A stretch of DNA of 64,000 bases. Source: Streptomyces aurantiogriseus (GTDB lineage: Bacteria > Actinomycetota > Actinomycetes > Streptomycetales > Streptomycetaceae). Below are positions 42,673 through 51,961 of the stretch, in pieces (positions within the stretch are counted from its first letter, which is position 1; each line of letters starts with the position of its first letter). The stretch covers positions 248,001 to 312,000 of the forward strand of contig NZ_BMSX01000003.1 in the NCBI RefSeq assembly GCF_014649375.1. The letters run 5' to 3'. The notes beneath the pieces were generated by a model that saw only the letters and a program-made list of their open reading frames with translations, was not told the DNA's origin and searched no databases. The translations under genes and the position numbers were made by a program.

Positions 42673-43938
42673 TCACCGCAGCCCGAGCGAGGCCGTCACC
42701 TTCCGTGCCATCTCCACCGAGTAGCTCTGCCCCCGGTCCTGCGGGTAGATCTGCGCCATCGTCGCCAGCGTGACCCGGCTCATCGGCGTCTCGTGGCCCG
42801 GGATCAGCGCCCGGTACTCCGGCGTGACGACCGGCTGGGCGAACCCGGCCTTCGAGAAGTGCCAGTCGGTGATCCAGGACTCGTCGAAGTCGGGGTTGAT
42901 GCGCCGCAGGTACGGCACGAACGCCTTCAGCAGCTCGGCCGGCTCCGTCGTGAACCGCCAGTCCTCACGCTCGACGTAGTTGCCGACGTAGAGGACGTGC
43001 CGGCCGCCGTAGACCGCCGGGTCGATCATGCGGGTGTGCTCGACCACCGCGAGGAACGGGAAGTCCGGCTCGTTGATGTTGAGCCAGTAGTACGGGATGA
43101 CGCTGCGGTCCAGCTCCAGCACGAAGCAGGTCGCGCCCAGGTACTGGTTCTTCCACACCGTGTCCTCGGACGGCAGCCCGGCCGCCTTCGCGAAGGCGGG
43201 CTGCGGCGTGGTCACGATCAGCCGGTCGAAGCCGTACGACGACCCGTCCGCGCAGGTCACCACGGCGGGGCCGTCCCCCTCCTGCCGGATCGTCTCCACC
43301 GCCTTGCCGAACTCGACCTTGCCGCCGCGCTCCTCGACGCCGTCGCGCAGCGCCGCGTACACCCGCTCGAATCCGCCGTCCAGGTAGCCGAGTTCGAAGG
43401 TCCGGCAGTGGATACGGGCCCACAGCCACGCCATCGACACCTGCTCGGCGCGGTCGCCGAACTTGCCGCGCAGCAGCGGCTCCCAGATCGCCTCGGTGGC
43501 CTTCTTCCCGGCCCGGCGGCGCAGCCAGGCCAGTGCCGTGAGGTCGTTGTACCGCTCGCCGCCGCGGACCGCCTTCAGCACCGCCGAGGACCCCGCGAAG
43601 CGGACCGCGTCCACCGGGGAGAACTCCGGGAAGCGCAGCATGTCGAACGGGGTGGTGAAGTCGATCAGCCTGCCGCCGCGGTAGATGCCGGTGGTCGGCT
43701 TGTGGAAGCGCAGCGCGTCCCCGAGCCCCAGCTCCTCGATGAGGGCGATCATCGCCTTGTCGCTGCGGAAGATGTGGTGGTAGTAGCGCTCCAGCGGGAC
43801 GCCGCCCACCTCCAACGACGCGGCCAGACCGCCGAGTTCGTCGGCCGCCTCCAGGATGGTCACCTGGTGGCCGGCGCGTACGGCGTCCCAGGCGGCCGTC
43901 AGGCCGGTGGCACCTGCGCCGATGATGCCGAGGTTCAT
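42673..43938 (-). CDS. FAD-dependent amine-oxidase/protoporphyrinogen-oxidase-like oxidoreductase
   Basis: About 421 aa from an ATG at 43938 with a GTGGAGC site. The N-terminal dinucleotide fold is LGIIGAGATGLTAAWDAVRAGHQVTILEAADELGGLA, followed by YYHHIF and LDRSVIPYYWLNINEP. It overlaps the GtrA-like gene by 4 nt. Similar enzymes occur beside GtrA/GtrB and dolichyl-phosphate-mannose-synthase-like genes in surface polysaccharide loci. Substrate unknown. Confidence 0.85.
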   Translation of the reverse strand: MNLGIIGAGATGLTAAWDAVRAGHQVTILEAADELGGLAASLEVGGVPLERYYHHIFRSDKAMIALIEELGLGDALRFHKPTTGIYRGGRLIDFTTPFDMLRFPEFSPVDAVRFAGSSAVLKAVRGGERYNDLTALAWLRRRAGKKATEAIWEPLLRGKFGDRAEQVSMAWLWARIHCRTFELGYLDGGFERVYAALRDGVEERGGKVEFGKAVETIRQEGDGPAVVTCADGSSYGFDRLIVTTPQPAFAKAAGLPSEDTVWKNQYLGATCFVLELDRSVIPYYWLNINEPDFPFLAVVEHTRMIDPAVYGGRHVLYVGNYVEREDWRFTTEPAELLKAFVPYLRRINPDFDESWITDWHFSKAGFAQPVVTPEYRALIPGHETPMSRVTLATMAQIYPQDRGQSYSVEMARKVTASLGLR

Positions 43939-44453
43939 GCGAAGCTCCACTTTCTGTTGAGCACGAACTGCAGCGCGAGGACCAGCGGCAGCGAACCCGC
44001 CTTGACGAGGTTGGCGTCGATCCCCAGCGAGTCGGTGAAGAGCAGGAAGAGCAGGTTCGTGAGGAGGATTCCGGTCATACCGACGGCGTAGAAGCGCAGG
44101 AAGCGCACCACGATCCGGTCCCGGCGGTCGAAGGTGATCCGGGCGTTCAGGACGAAGTTGTTGGTGATGCCGATCGTGGTGCTGAGCGCGTTGGCCAGTT
44201 GCTCGTGCATCCCGGCGCTGTTGTGCAGCAGCAGGAACGCCAGCATGTCGAGCAGGACGCCGCTGCCGCCGATGAGGGTGTAGCGCACGAGCTGGCCGAC
44301 CGTCCTCGCCCGGCTCCCGGAAGACGACACTCCTGAGGGCGCTACGGGAACCGCCTCAGCCGCGGTCCCGGCCCCAGTGTCGGCCGCGGTCCCGGCCGCA
44401 GTGTCGGCCGTGGTCTCGGTCGCGGTCCCGGCCGTGGTCTCAGACGCCACCAC
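43935..44453 (-). CDS. GtrA-family membrane protein
   Basis: 172 aa. A ~50-residue T/A/E-rich repetitive N-terminus (TADTAAGTAADTGAGTAAE) precedes a GtrA domain with four helices: RYTLIGGSGVLLDMLAFLLL, TIGITNNFVLNARITF, GMTGILLTNLLFLLFT and LVLALQFVLNRKWSF. GtrA proteins flip or help move undecaprenyl-phosphate-sugar for cell-wall glycosylation. It overlaps both neighbours and is paired with the GtrB-like glycosyltransferase upstream. Confidence 0.9.
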   Translation of the reverse strand: MVASETTAGTATETTADTAAGTAADTGAGTAAEAVPVAPSGVSSSGSRARTVGQLVRYTLIGGSGVLLDMLAFLLLHNSAGMHEQLANALSTTIGITNNFVLNARITFDRRDRIVVRFLRFYAVGMTGILLTNLLFLLFTDSLGIDANLVKAGSLPLVLALQFVLNRKWSFA

Positions 44454-45495
44454 GACCGTCCCGCTCGCCGCCGCCGTCGCGCTCGTCCGCGCCGATCACC
44501 TCGCGCACCAGGTACAGCGGACGCCCCTGCGCCTCGCTGTAGATGCGCCCGACGTACGTGCCGATCACGCCCAGCGACAGCATCTGGGTGCCGCCCAGGA
44601 ACAGCACGACGACCATCAGCATCGTCCAGCCGGAGACGGTGATGTCGGGCCGGAAGAACTTCATCGCCAGCGCGTACACGATGCCGACCAGCGACAGCGT
44701 CAGCACCACGAAACCCAGCTTGGTGATCATCTTCAGGGGCGCGGTGGAGAAGCTGGTCATGCCGTCGACGGCGAGGCGGGCCATCTTGCGCAGCGGGTAC
44801 TTCGTCTCACCGGCGAACCGCTCGTCGCGGTCGAAGGCCACCTCCGTCTGCCGGTAGCCCATCGAGGCGACGATGCCGCGCACGAAGCGGCTGCGCTCGC
44901 GGTACTTGCGCAGCTCGTCGGCGACCCGCCGGTCCAGGAGGCGGAAGTCCCCGGTGTCCAGCGGGATGTCCACCTCGGTGGAGGAGCGCAGGATCCGGTA
45001 GTAGAGGTGCGCGGTGGCCCGCTTGAAGGCGGTGTCCTGCCGGCTGCGGCGGCGCGCGTGCACGATCTCGGCGCCCTCGCGCCAGGCGTCGACCAGCTCC
45101 AGGCTGACCCGCGGCGGGTCCTGGAGATCGGTGTCCATCACGATCACCGCGTCACCCTGGGCGACGTCCAGGCCGGCCGTGATGGCGATCTGGTGCCCGA
45201 AGTTGCGGGCGAAGTCGACCACCCGGACCCGGTCGTCCTGTTCCGCGATCCTCTTCAGGATCGGGAGCGAGCCGTCGGCGGAGCCGTCGTTGACGTACAC
45301 CAGCTCGAAGTCGAGGTCCGGGCGGCCGTCGAGGGCGGCGGTCAGCTCGGTGTGGAAGGCGGTGATGCCGTCCTGCTCGTTGTAGACCGGCAGCACGTAC
45401 GAGACGAGCGGCCGCCGGGCGGGCGTCGGCTCCACCGTCGCGAGGGCGACGGGGGCCGGGGCCTGGGCGGGCGGGCGTATGTCCTGCTGAGTCAT
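44440..45495 (-). CDS. GtrB/DPM1-like GT2 polyprenyl-phosphate sugar transferase
   Basis: 351 aa from an ATG at 45495. The GT2 domain reads SYVLPVYNEQDGITAFH, FELVYVNDGSADGS, ARNFGHQIAITAGLD, VIVMDTDLQDPP and LDTGDFRLLDRRV. Two C-terminal helices (MITKLGFVVLTLSLVGIVYALA, then WTMLMVVVLFLGGTQMLSLGVIG) match the GtrB/Synechocystis DPM-like class. It transfers a sugar from a nucleotide to undecaprenyl phosphate; GtrA would then translocate it. Confidence 0.93.
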   Translation of the reverse strand: MTQQDIRPPAQAPAPVALATVEPTPARRPLVSYVLPVYNEQDGITAFHTELTAALDGRPDLDFELVYVNDGSADGSLPILKRIAEQDDRVRVVDFARNFGHQIAITAGLDVAQGDAVIVMDTDLQDPPRVSLELVDAWREGAEIVHARRRSRQDTAFKRATAHLYYRILRSSTEVDIPLDTGDFRLLDRRVADELRKYRERSRFVRGIVASMGYRQTEVAFDRDERFAGETKYPLRKMARLAVDGMTSFSTAPLKMITKLGFVVLTLSLVGIVYALAMKFFRPDITVSGWTMLMVVVLFLGGTQMLSLGVIGTYVGRIYSEAQGRPLYLVREVIGADERDGGGERDGRGGV

Positions 45496-45656
45496 CTCGG
45501 CGCGCCCTCGGATGCGAAGAGGCTTGCGGGGGAAGCTTTTTGCAGCATTCGGGGAAGCTATGGAGCATGGGTTAACCCCGCCCCAACACATCACATCCGG
45601 GAGCGGTCTTCCCTGTTGCTCTTCGTCTTTTCAGGTTTATTGACGCGGTGAATGTG

Positions 45657-46652
45657 TCAACGACGTATCGCTTTGCGCACAAGCCGGCGGAACCGGATCA
45701 CCGCGGACGGCCGGGGAGTCTTCGCCCGCTCGGCCTCCAACGCCTTGCGGAGTTGCTCGAAGTGATCCTTACGGGTGCGTGAGAGATACTCGTCCGAGGT
45801 CAGCGGCTCGGCGATCTTCCAGGCCTGCTGCGGGCGTCCCGCGTAATGGGCGACAAAGGCCTTGGCGAGCTCCAGGACCGGCCGGAAAGGGACCCCTCCG
45901 GTGTGGTCGAGATCGACGCGTTCCTGGACTGCGGAGATCAATTCCAGTTTCTCGTCGACCGTGTACGCGTCCTCGGCGATCCGCCGCCACACCTCCTCGG
46001 GCACCGGCCGCACCACCTCGAAGGCCAGCGTGGACCGTACCGGCGGCCCCGCGAGCTCGATGTACGGCAGCAGGGCGCCCGTGCTGTGGTGCAGCCACGG
46101 CAGCCGGGGGCTGGCGAAGTCCTGGTGCAGCACCACCGCCCCCGGCTCCAGCCGGGGCAGGAACCGCTCGGCCACACAGCGGAACACCCGCTGCGTCTTG
46201 GCGATGTCGACGTGCAGGAACTCGATGGGGGAGTGGTCGTCCGGGTCCGAGGTCTGCCAGATGTCCCCGGCGTGGATCTCCAGGAAGGGCAGGAACGGCT
46301 CCAGCCGGGCCTGGAAGTCCTCCAGGAAGGAGTTCCCGTCCTCGGGCTTCGCCCCCGAGGTGAAGAACTTCTCCGTGGCGAAGGTCCCCTTGCCGACCCG
46401 GAAGAAGTCGTACGCGTGCAGTCTTCCCGTCCGCTCGTCGAACACGGGGCTCTCCTTGAGCCCCAGCGCCAACGCGTACGTGGACCCGCCCCCACCGGAA
46501 CCCAGCTCCACCAGCCGGCCCTTCCCGGTGAGGTGATGCCGTCCCAGCAGATACAGGAAGCCCTGCTCCCACTTGCTCACCTGGGAGTAGGGCATGTCGT
46601 CCGGCAGCCGGACGTCGTCGAGGAGCGGGTAGAGCCGGGCGAGGTTCGACAT
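45657..46652 (-). CDS. Class I methyltransferase-like protein (CmcI/MTase24 type)
   Basis: 331 aa from an ATG at 46652. The N-terminal half has GRLVELGSGGGGSTYALALGLKESPVFDE, a SAM-site-like glycine loop, then IEFLHVDIAKTQRVFRCVAERFLPRLEPGAVVLHQDFASP, typical of the cephalosporin-hydroxylase/Methyltransf_24 class often found in polysaccharide loci. C-terminal ~130 residues are helical and basic. Probably O-methylates a glycan residue; the acceptor is unknown. Confidence 0.72.
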   Translation of the reverse strand: MSNLARLYPLLDDVRLPDDMPYSQVSKWEQGFLYLLGRHHLTGKGRLVELGSGGGGSTYALALGLKESPVFDERTGRLHAYDFFRVGKGTFATEKFFTSGAKPEDGNSFLEDFQARLEPFLPFLEIHAGDIWQTSDPDDHSPIEFLHVDIAKTQRVFRCVAERFLPRLEPGAVVLHQDFASPRLPWLHHSTGALLPYIELAGPPVRSTLAFEVVRPVPEEVWRRIAEDAYTVDEKLELISAVQERVDLDHTGGVPFRPVLELAKAFVAHYAGRPQQAWKIAEPLTSDEYLSRTRKDHFEQLRKALEAERAKTPRPSAVIRFRRLVRKAIRR

Positions 46653-46785
46653 GGTGGCCTCACGGTCGGTCGGAGAGTCTCTGCACTCACGCACGGGTGT
46701 ACGAATGCGCGATGCTAGGCCCGGCCCGGGCTCACCTCGGCCGATGTTCCCGGGAGTTCACCTCGACTTCTCCCTCGCCCCCGCC

Positions 46786-48111
46786 TCAGCGCCGTACGGC
46801 CTTCCGCAGCGCCTTCGCGCGGCGTACCACCCGGCGGGCCGTGGAGTTGCGCGGCAGGAAGGACAGCCGCTCCGGGATGCCACCGGGCAGCCCCAGCGAG
46901 GTGAGCCGCTTGCGCTTGAAGTAGCGCTGGGTCCGCGGGCCCAGACGGGTGCGCAGGTAGGTCTCCGCGGCGGGCCGCAGAGACGGATGGAGCTGCGGCT
47001 GCATGACGAAGCCGACGGCGGTCACCAGCGCGGACAGCGTGTCAGCGGGCAGCGCGGCGTCCTTCTCCTCCAGGTCCGGCAGCAACGCGTCCGCCAGCAC
47101 GACCGGCACCCGGTTGCTGTTCTGGTACGGCGTCAGCCGGTCCAGGAGCGGCTCGGTGCCGATCCGGGCGACCGACAGCTCGTAGAACGCCGACGCCGTG
47201 AACAGAGCCGTGGAGAAGCACCCCACCACCAGCGCCGGCCGCGCCCTGTCGAACAGCACCTCGGCGAGGACGGGCGTGTCCAGCACGGTCAGGTCGACGC
47301 CCAGCTTCTCGGCCTCGGCCTCCAGGATCCGGCTGTAGCGGGCCGGAGCGGTGGGGTGCGGCTTGAAGACGATGGCGCGGTGACCCCGGGCGACCGCCCC
47401 GCGCATCATCCGCACATGCAGGTCCTCCTCCTCCCGCACGGAGAGGATGCCGAGCGCGGACAGGTACTGGCCCAGCAGCAGCGCGGAGTCGTCGGGCACC
47501 CGGGGCAACTCCCCGGACGCCTCTCCGACCTGCCCGAGCACCTTCAGGAAGGCGCTCACCGGCACGGTCTGCGCGGGCACCTCGAACTCGGTGAGCAGCA
47601 TCGGCACCAGACCGGACACCAGGTCGAGGTGGAGCAGCCGCCGCACCCGCGTGCCGATCAGCGGGTCGATCTTGTTGCGGGTGGGGCCGTAACTCATCAG
47701 CCCGTCGGCGTAGACGTCGACGGGCGCTCCGGTGAAGATCTGGGCGATGGCCTGCGCGGGGTTGACCTGGATCGACTCCAGGACGATCTCCACCCGGTCC
47801 TCGCCCAGCCCCCACAGCAGCCGCAGGTACCGCTCGAAGAGAGGGACGTCGTCGGGGCGCGGCGCCCAGGAGCCCGGGTGGAAGGGGCTGATCGCCTCGT
47901 TCCAGGACAGCACCGCGTCGAAGCGGTCCCGCAGCGGCTCGAAGCCCGGCATCTCGTCGACGGCCGGCGTGGTCTCCGGGTTCGTCGCGTTGTTGCACAC
48001 CAGCAGCAGCCGGCGGTCCGCCGTGGGAAAGCACTCGGAGTCGAGCGCGGCGGCCAGGGTGGCGGCGCCGTACAGCGTGGAGGCGCAGAAGATCTGGGTC
48101 GTACGGGACAT
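46786..48111 (-). CDS. Alpha-2,8-polysialyltransferase-family protein
   Basis: 441 aa; its ATG overlaps the GT2 stop (TGATG). It resembles the PF07388 polysialyltransferase family: CASTLYGAATLAAALDS at the start, VDVYADGLMSYGPTRNKI, HRAIVFKPHPTAPARY (the HP motif of sialyltransferases) and ALVVGCFSTALFTASAFYE (the S/T motif). A basic C-terminus favours membrane association. It would polymerise or transfer an ulosonic acid from CMP donors supplied by the neighbouring NeuA/NeuB-type enzymes. Confidence 0.82.
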   Translation of the reverse strand: MSRTTQIFCASTLYGAATLAAALDSECFPTADRRLLLVCNNATNPETTPAVDEMPGFEPLRDRFDAVLSWNEAISPFHPGSWAPRPDDVPLFERYLRLLWGLGEDRVEIVLESIQVNPAQAIAQIFTGAPVDVYADGLMSYGPTRNKIDPLIGTRVRRLLHLDLVSGLVPMLLTEFEVPAQTVPVSAFLKVLGQVGEASGELPRVPDDSALLLGQYLSALGILSVREEEDLHVRMMRGAVARGHRAIVFKPHPTAPARYSRILEAEAEKLGVDLTVLDTPVLAEVLFDRARPALVVGCFSTALFTASAFYELSVARIGTEPLLDRLTPYQNSNRVPVVLADALLPDLEEKDAALPADTLSALVTAVGFVMQPQLHPSLRPAAETYLRTRLGPRTQRYFKRKRLTSLGLPGGIPERLSFLPRNSTARRVVRRAKALRKAVRR

Positions 48112-49124
48112 CAGGCGGCCGCCTTAGGGGGGGTGTCCTGGGGGGTGACCTTCGCCGAGGTGATCTTCCGGCGCAGCCGCCGCAGCTTGGAGGAGCGGCG
48201 CAGGTCCATGGTGTCGAGGACATCGGTGAGCAGCTCCTGCGGCATGCGCTTTATCGCCGCGGCGCTCATCGTGCGCAGCTGCTTGGCCACCGGCGCCTCG
48301 AACTTCTCGATCTCACCGAGGTGGTGGGCGATGATCGCGCAGTACGTGCGCACCGCCTTGGGCAGCAGCCGGTCGGCCTCCGCGTCCTGCGCGGTCTCCT
48401 CGATGACCTCGTCGAAGGCGCGGATGAAGTCCAGCTGGCGGGCGTCGCCGATCTGGGTCAGGGAGGAGGCGACCCCGCGGCGGTAGAAGACGCCGTACAG
48501 GTTCAGCACGGCGAACGACTCCGCCTCCCGGTGCAGCTTCCAGATCCACGGCCGGTCCTCGGCGGTGCGCAGACCGTCCGTGAAGTGCAGCAGGCCCCGG
48601 TCCAGCAGCCGCCGGTGGTAGGCGCCGGCCCAGGCGTAGGCGTAGTCGACGGAGGTCGTGCGGTCGGCGGGCAGGATCGCGTCGCGCGGGCTGAGGACCT
48701 CCCCGCGGCGCCCGTGCGGGTGCCGGACGACCGTGCGGGCGCGCCCGGTGGCCTGCACATGGTCGGTGCGCACGAAGTCGCAGCCCAGCTCCTCGAGCGC
48801 GGTGACCAGCTCGTTCAGGTAGCCGCGCGCGAGCCAGTCGTCGCCGTCCAGAAACGTCAGATATTCGCCCTGTGCCGCGTTGAGACCGGTATTGCGTGCG
48901 GTGGCGAGCCCTCCGTTCTCCTCATGGCGGACGAGGCGCACCTGCGCGACCTTCGAAAGATCCTCGACCGCCCGTTCGAGAATGGCGGGAGTTTCGTCCT
49001 TCGAACAGTCGTCCACCAGTACGAACTCGAAGTCCGGGCGGGCGTTCAGATGAAGACTTCTGAGCATGTCCGGGGCGTATTGCTGGACGTTGTAGAACGG
49101 CACGATCACGGAAAGCTTTGGCAC
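48111..49124 (-). CDS. GT2-family glycosyltransferase
   Basis: 337 aa from a GTG at 49124; the long upstream open frame is only a shadow of the divergent gene. The GT-A fold shows PKLSVIVPFYNVQQYAPDMLRSL, FVLVDDCSKDETP, NGGLATARNTGLNAAQGEYLTFLDGDDWL and the acceptor-site ED (GLRTAEDRPWIWKLHRE). It is first in the minus-strand glycan operon, divergent from the plus-strand ulosonate operon over a 198-nt spacer. Confidence 0.92.
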   Translation of the reverse strand: MPKLSVIVPFYNVQQYAPDMLRSLHLNARPDFEFVLVDDCSKDETPAILERAVEDLSKVAQVRLVRHEENGGLATARNTGLNAAQGEYLTFLDGDDWLARGYLNELVTALEELGCDFVRTDHVQATGRARTVVRHPHGRRGEVLSPRDAILPADRTTSVDYAYAWAGAYHRRLLDRGLLHFTDGLRTAEDRPWIWKLHREAESFAVLNLYGVFYRRGVASSLTQIGDARQLDFIRAFDEVIEETAQDAEADRLLPKAVRTYCAIIAHHLGEIEKFEAPVAKQLRTMSAAAIKRMPQELLTDVLDTMDLRRSSKLRRLRRKITSAKVTPQDTPPKAAA

Positions 49125-49322
49125 CCGCAAAAGCCTAGGAGGGTGTCCGGCAGCGGAAATTTCCGGTGTGAGTACGGGGGATGAACTCGATGTGTCGGAA
49201 TGGTGCATCCCGCGTATTTCCGAGAACTCGGCGGGCCAGTTGGGGCTTCGGTGGCGCGCTGTTAACTTTCCGTTGAGTCGAGGTTGGGCCAAGCACGGGT
49301 TTTGCTTTCTAGCGTCGTGGCC

Positions 49323-50681
49323 GTGCCACCTAGTACTTCGAAGCCTTGCCGGATCGCCGTGCTCGCGGACTCCGACACCCGCTGGAAATGGGGTGCGTTG
49401 ACCGCGGGCCGGATCGCCCCGGGCGGGCGGACGGGCTCGTCCATGGAAGCCGGGTCGCGCGGCGGCACGCAAGTCGCCCCCGTCCTGGACGGGTTCCTGC
49501 TGCGCGGCCGCGCCACGCCCACCCCCCGCCAACTGGCCGAGGTGGGCGTGCACGCCGACTCCCTGCGCGAGGTCACGGCCGTGGAGTTCCTGCGCGTCAT
49601 GGCGCGGGAGTCGTACGACGTGCTCGTCCTCGCGCTGGTCGGCGGGGGCGTCCAGGCGATCCTGCACGGACTGAAGCGGATCCGGGAGGGCACCGGCGAA
49701 CGGCCCGTCGTCGTCACCGGCTACGTCGGTGTCGTCTACGAGAAGCTCGCCGACGGTCTGCTGCTGCGGCACGGCGCGGACCTCGTCCTCGCCAACTCCC
49801 GCCAGGACGCGGAGCGTTTCCGCGCGGTGTACGAGGGAGTGGGCGCCGACGCCTCCTCGGTGACCGAGGTGGCCCTGCCCTTCCTCGGCGGCGCCCCGTA
49901 CACCGGTGAACACGACCCCTACACCGTGGTGTTCGCGGCGCAGCCCTCCGTACCGGAGAGCCGTAAGGACCGCACGTACCTCCTGAACCGGCTCGTCCAG
50001 CACGCCCGTCTGCACCCCGAACGCGAGGTACTGCTCAAGCTCCGCTCCAAGCCGGGTGAACACACCACCCACATCGAGGAGTTGCCCTACCAGAAGCTGG
50101 CGCAGAAGCTCGACCTGCCGCCCAACCTGCGCCTGGTCTACGGCAACATGGGCGAGGTCCTCGACCGCACCGACCTCATGGTCACGGTCAGCTCCACGGC
50201 CGCCCTCGAGTCGCTGCACCGCCGTATCCCCACCGTGGTCCTCACCGACCTCGGGGTGCGCGAGGCGCTCGGCAACCACCACTTCGTCGGCTCCGGCTGC
50301 CTCGCCTCCTGGGACCAGCTCGACGCCGGGCACCGCCCCGCCCCCGACGAGGAGTGGGTGGCCCGCCAGGGCGTGGCCGCCGACGGCTCGTACGACAGGG
50401 CCTTCGACGCGGCCCGCGAACGCATCGCGAAACTCCTCGCCCAGCCCGGCGGCCTCCCCCCGCTCACCCCCTACTACACACCCGCCACCGCACCCGGCTA
50501 CCTCCCCGGCATCCTCGCCCGCCACCACCTCGGCCCCGACGGCAGCCCCCTGCCCGGCGCCCCGGCCGCCGACAAGGAACCCGGCCCGGTCCGCCAGATC
50601 GTCCGCCGCGCCGCCCGCGGCGCCTACCGGCACGGGGTGCAGCGGGTGGCGCCGGTCATCCGGCGCATGGGGGAGCTGTGA
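49323..50681 (+). CDS. Putative glycosyltransferase (DUF6716-like)
   Basis: About 452 aa. I chose the GTG at 49323 because a -10-like TAGCGT (49310-49315) lies 7 nt upstream, implying a leaderless message; a GTG at 49317 is possible. Features: CRIAVLADSDTRWKWGALTA, VTGYVGVVYEKLADGLLLRHGADLVLANS, LLKLRSKPGEHTTHIEELPYQKLA and LMVTVSSTAALESLHRRIPTVVLTDLG, the last resembling the donor-binding part of CMP-sugar transferases. It is followed at once by the CMP-ulosonate synthetase gene, so it probably uses that donor. Confidence 0.75.
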   Translation: MPPSTSKPCRIAVLADSDTRWKWGALTAGRIAPGGRTGSSMEAGSRGGTQVAPVLDGFLLRGRATPTPRQLAEVGVHADSLREVTAVEFLRVMARESYDVLVLALVGGGVQAILHGLKRIREGTGERPVVVTGYVGVVYEKLADGLLLRHGADLVLANSRQDAERFRAVYEGVGADASSVTEVALPFLGGAPYTGEHDPYTVVFAAQPSVPESRKDRTYLLNRLVQHARLHPEREVLLKLRSKPGEHTTHIEELPYQKLAQKLDLPPNLRLVYGNMGEVLDRTDLMVTVSSTAALESLHRRIPTVVLTDLGVREALGNHHFVGSGCLASWDQLDAGHRPAPDEEWVARQGVAADGSYDRAFDAARERIAKLLAQPGGLPPLTPYYTPATAPGYLPGILARHHLGPDGSPLPGAPAADKEPGPVRQIVRRAARGAYRHGVQRVAPVIRRMGEL

Positions 50682-50701
50682 CACCTCAAGGAGAAATGTC
50701 C

Positions 50702-51949
50702 ATGTCCGACTCCTCAGTGGGCGTGCGCCGTGTGCTCGCCGTGATCCCCGCGCGCGGCGGCTCCAAGGGCGTCCCCGCGAAGAACCTCGCCCCCGTCGGC
50801 GGACTGCCGCTGGTGGCGCGGGCGGTGCGCGAGTGCCGGGCGACCCGGCTGGTGACGGACGTCGTGGTGTCCACCGACGACCAGGCCATCGCGGCGGCGG
50901 CCCGGGAGGCCGGCGCGGAGGTCGTGCTGCGGCCGGCCGCCATCGCAGGCGACACGGCCACCTCCGAGGCCGCGGTCCTGCACGCCATGGACACCCACGA
51001 GGCCCTGCACGGCACGGCCGTCGACGTGGTGCTGCTCGTCCAGTGCACCAGCCCGTTCATCGTCCGGGAGGACATCGACGGGGTCGCCGCGGCGGTCGCC
51101 GAGAACGGCGCCGACACTGCGGTGACCGTGGCCCCGTTCCACGGCTTCGTATGGCGAGACGCAACAGGCGCAGCGGGAACGGAGGACGGCGGCACGGACG
51201 GCGGCTACGGCGTCAACCACGACAAGTCCTACCGCCCCCGCCGCCAGGACCGCCCCCAGGACCTCCTGGAGACCGGCGCCGCCTACGCCATGGACGCGGC
51301 CGGCTTCCGTGCGCACGGCCACCGCTTCTTCGGCCGCACCGACCTCGTGCGCACCGACCCCGCCCGCGTCCTGGAGATCGACGACCCGCACGACCTGGCC
51401 CGGGCGCGGGCGCTGGCGCCGCTGTTCGACGCCGACCGGCCCGGCTCCCTCCCGACCGCCGACGACATCGACGCGGTCGTCCTCGACTTCGACGGCACCC
51501 AGACCGACGACCGGGTGCTGATCGACTCCGACGGACGGGAGTTCGTCTCCGTGCACCGCGGCGACGGACTCGGCATCGCGGCCCTGCGCAGGTCGGGCCT
51601 GAAGCTCCTCATCCTGTCCACGGAACAGAACCCGGTCGTCGCCGCCCGCGCCCGGAAGCTCAGGCTCCCGGTGCTGCACGGCATCGACCGCAAGGACCTC
51701 GCACTCAAGCAGTGGTGCGAGGAGCAGGGCATCGCGCCGGAGCGCGTGCTCTACGTCGGCAACGACGTCAACGACCTCCCGTGCTTCGCCCTCGTCGGCT
51801 GGCCCGTGGCGGTCGCGAGCGCCCACGACGTCGTACGCGGCGCCGCACGCGCGGTCACCACCCTCGCCGGTGGCGACGGCGCGATCCGGGAGATCGCCGG
51901 CTGGATCCTCGGACCCTCTCTCGACTCTCTCGACCCCCTCCCCGAGTAA
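50702..51949 (+). CDS. neuA: CMP-ulosonate (sialate/Kdn) synthetase fused to HAD phosphatase
   Basis: 415 aa from an ATG at 50702 with AAGGAG 8 nt upstream. Residues ~8-235 form a cytidylyltransferase: VLAVIPARGGSKGVPAKNLAPVGGLPLVARAV, VVSTDD, LLVQCTSPF, LETGAAYAMD and EIDDPHDLARA. Residues ~255-405 are a KdsC-like HAD phosphatase with VVLDFDGTQTDDRV (nucleophile and acid/base Asp), LLILSTEQN and VLYVGNDVNDLPC. The combination matches vertebrate CMAS-type architecture and can dephosphorylate an ulosonate 9-phosphate before CMP activation. Confidence 0.9.
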   Translation: MSDSSVGVRRVLAVIPARGGSKGVPAKNLAPVGGLPLVARAVRECRATRLVTDVVVSTDDQAIAAAAREAGAEVVLRPAAIAGDTATSEAAVLHAMDTHEALHGTAVDVVLLVQCTSPFIVREDIDGVAAAVAENGADTAVTVAPFHGFVWRDATGAAGTEDGGTDGGYGVNHDKSYRPRRQDRPQDLLETGAAYAMDAAGFRAHGHRFFGRTDLVRTDPARVLEIDDPHDLARARALAPLFDADRPGSLPTADDIDAVVLDFDGTQTDDRVLIDSDGREFVSVHRGDGLGIAALRRSGLKLLILSTEQNPVVAARARKLRLPVLHGIDRKDLALKQWCEEQGIAPERVLYVGNDVNDLPCFALVGWPVAVASAHDVVRGAARAVTTLAGGDGAIREIAGWILGPSLDSLDPLPE

Positions 51950-51961
51950 GGAACCCCTGAC

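Noticed and set aside
49125..50684. 5' extension of the GT2 open frame (to 857 aa)
   Set aside because: The extension is antisense to the divergent glycosyltransferase; the GT2 domain begins right at the GTG at 49124.
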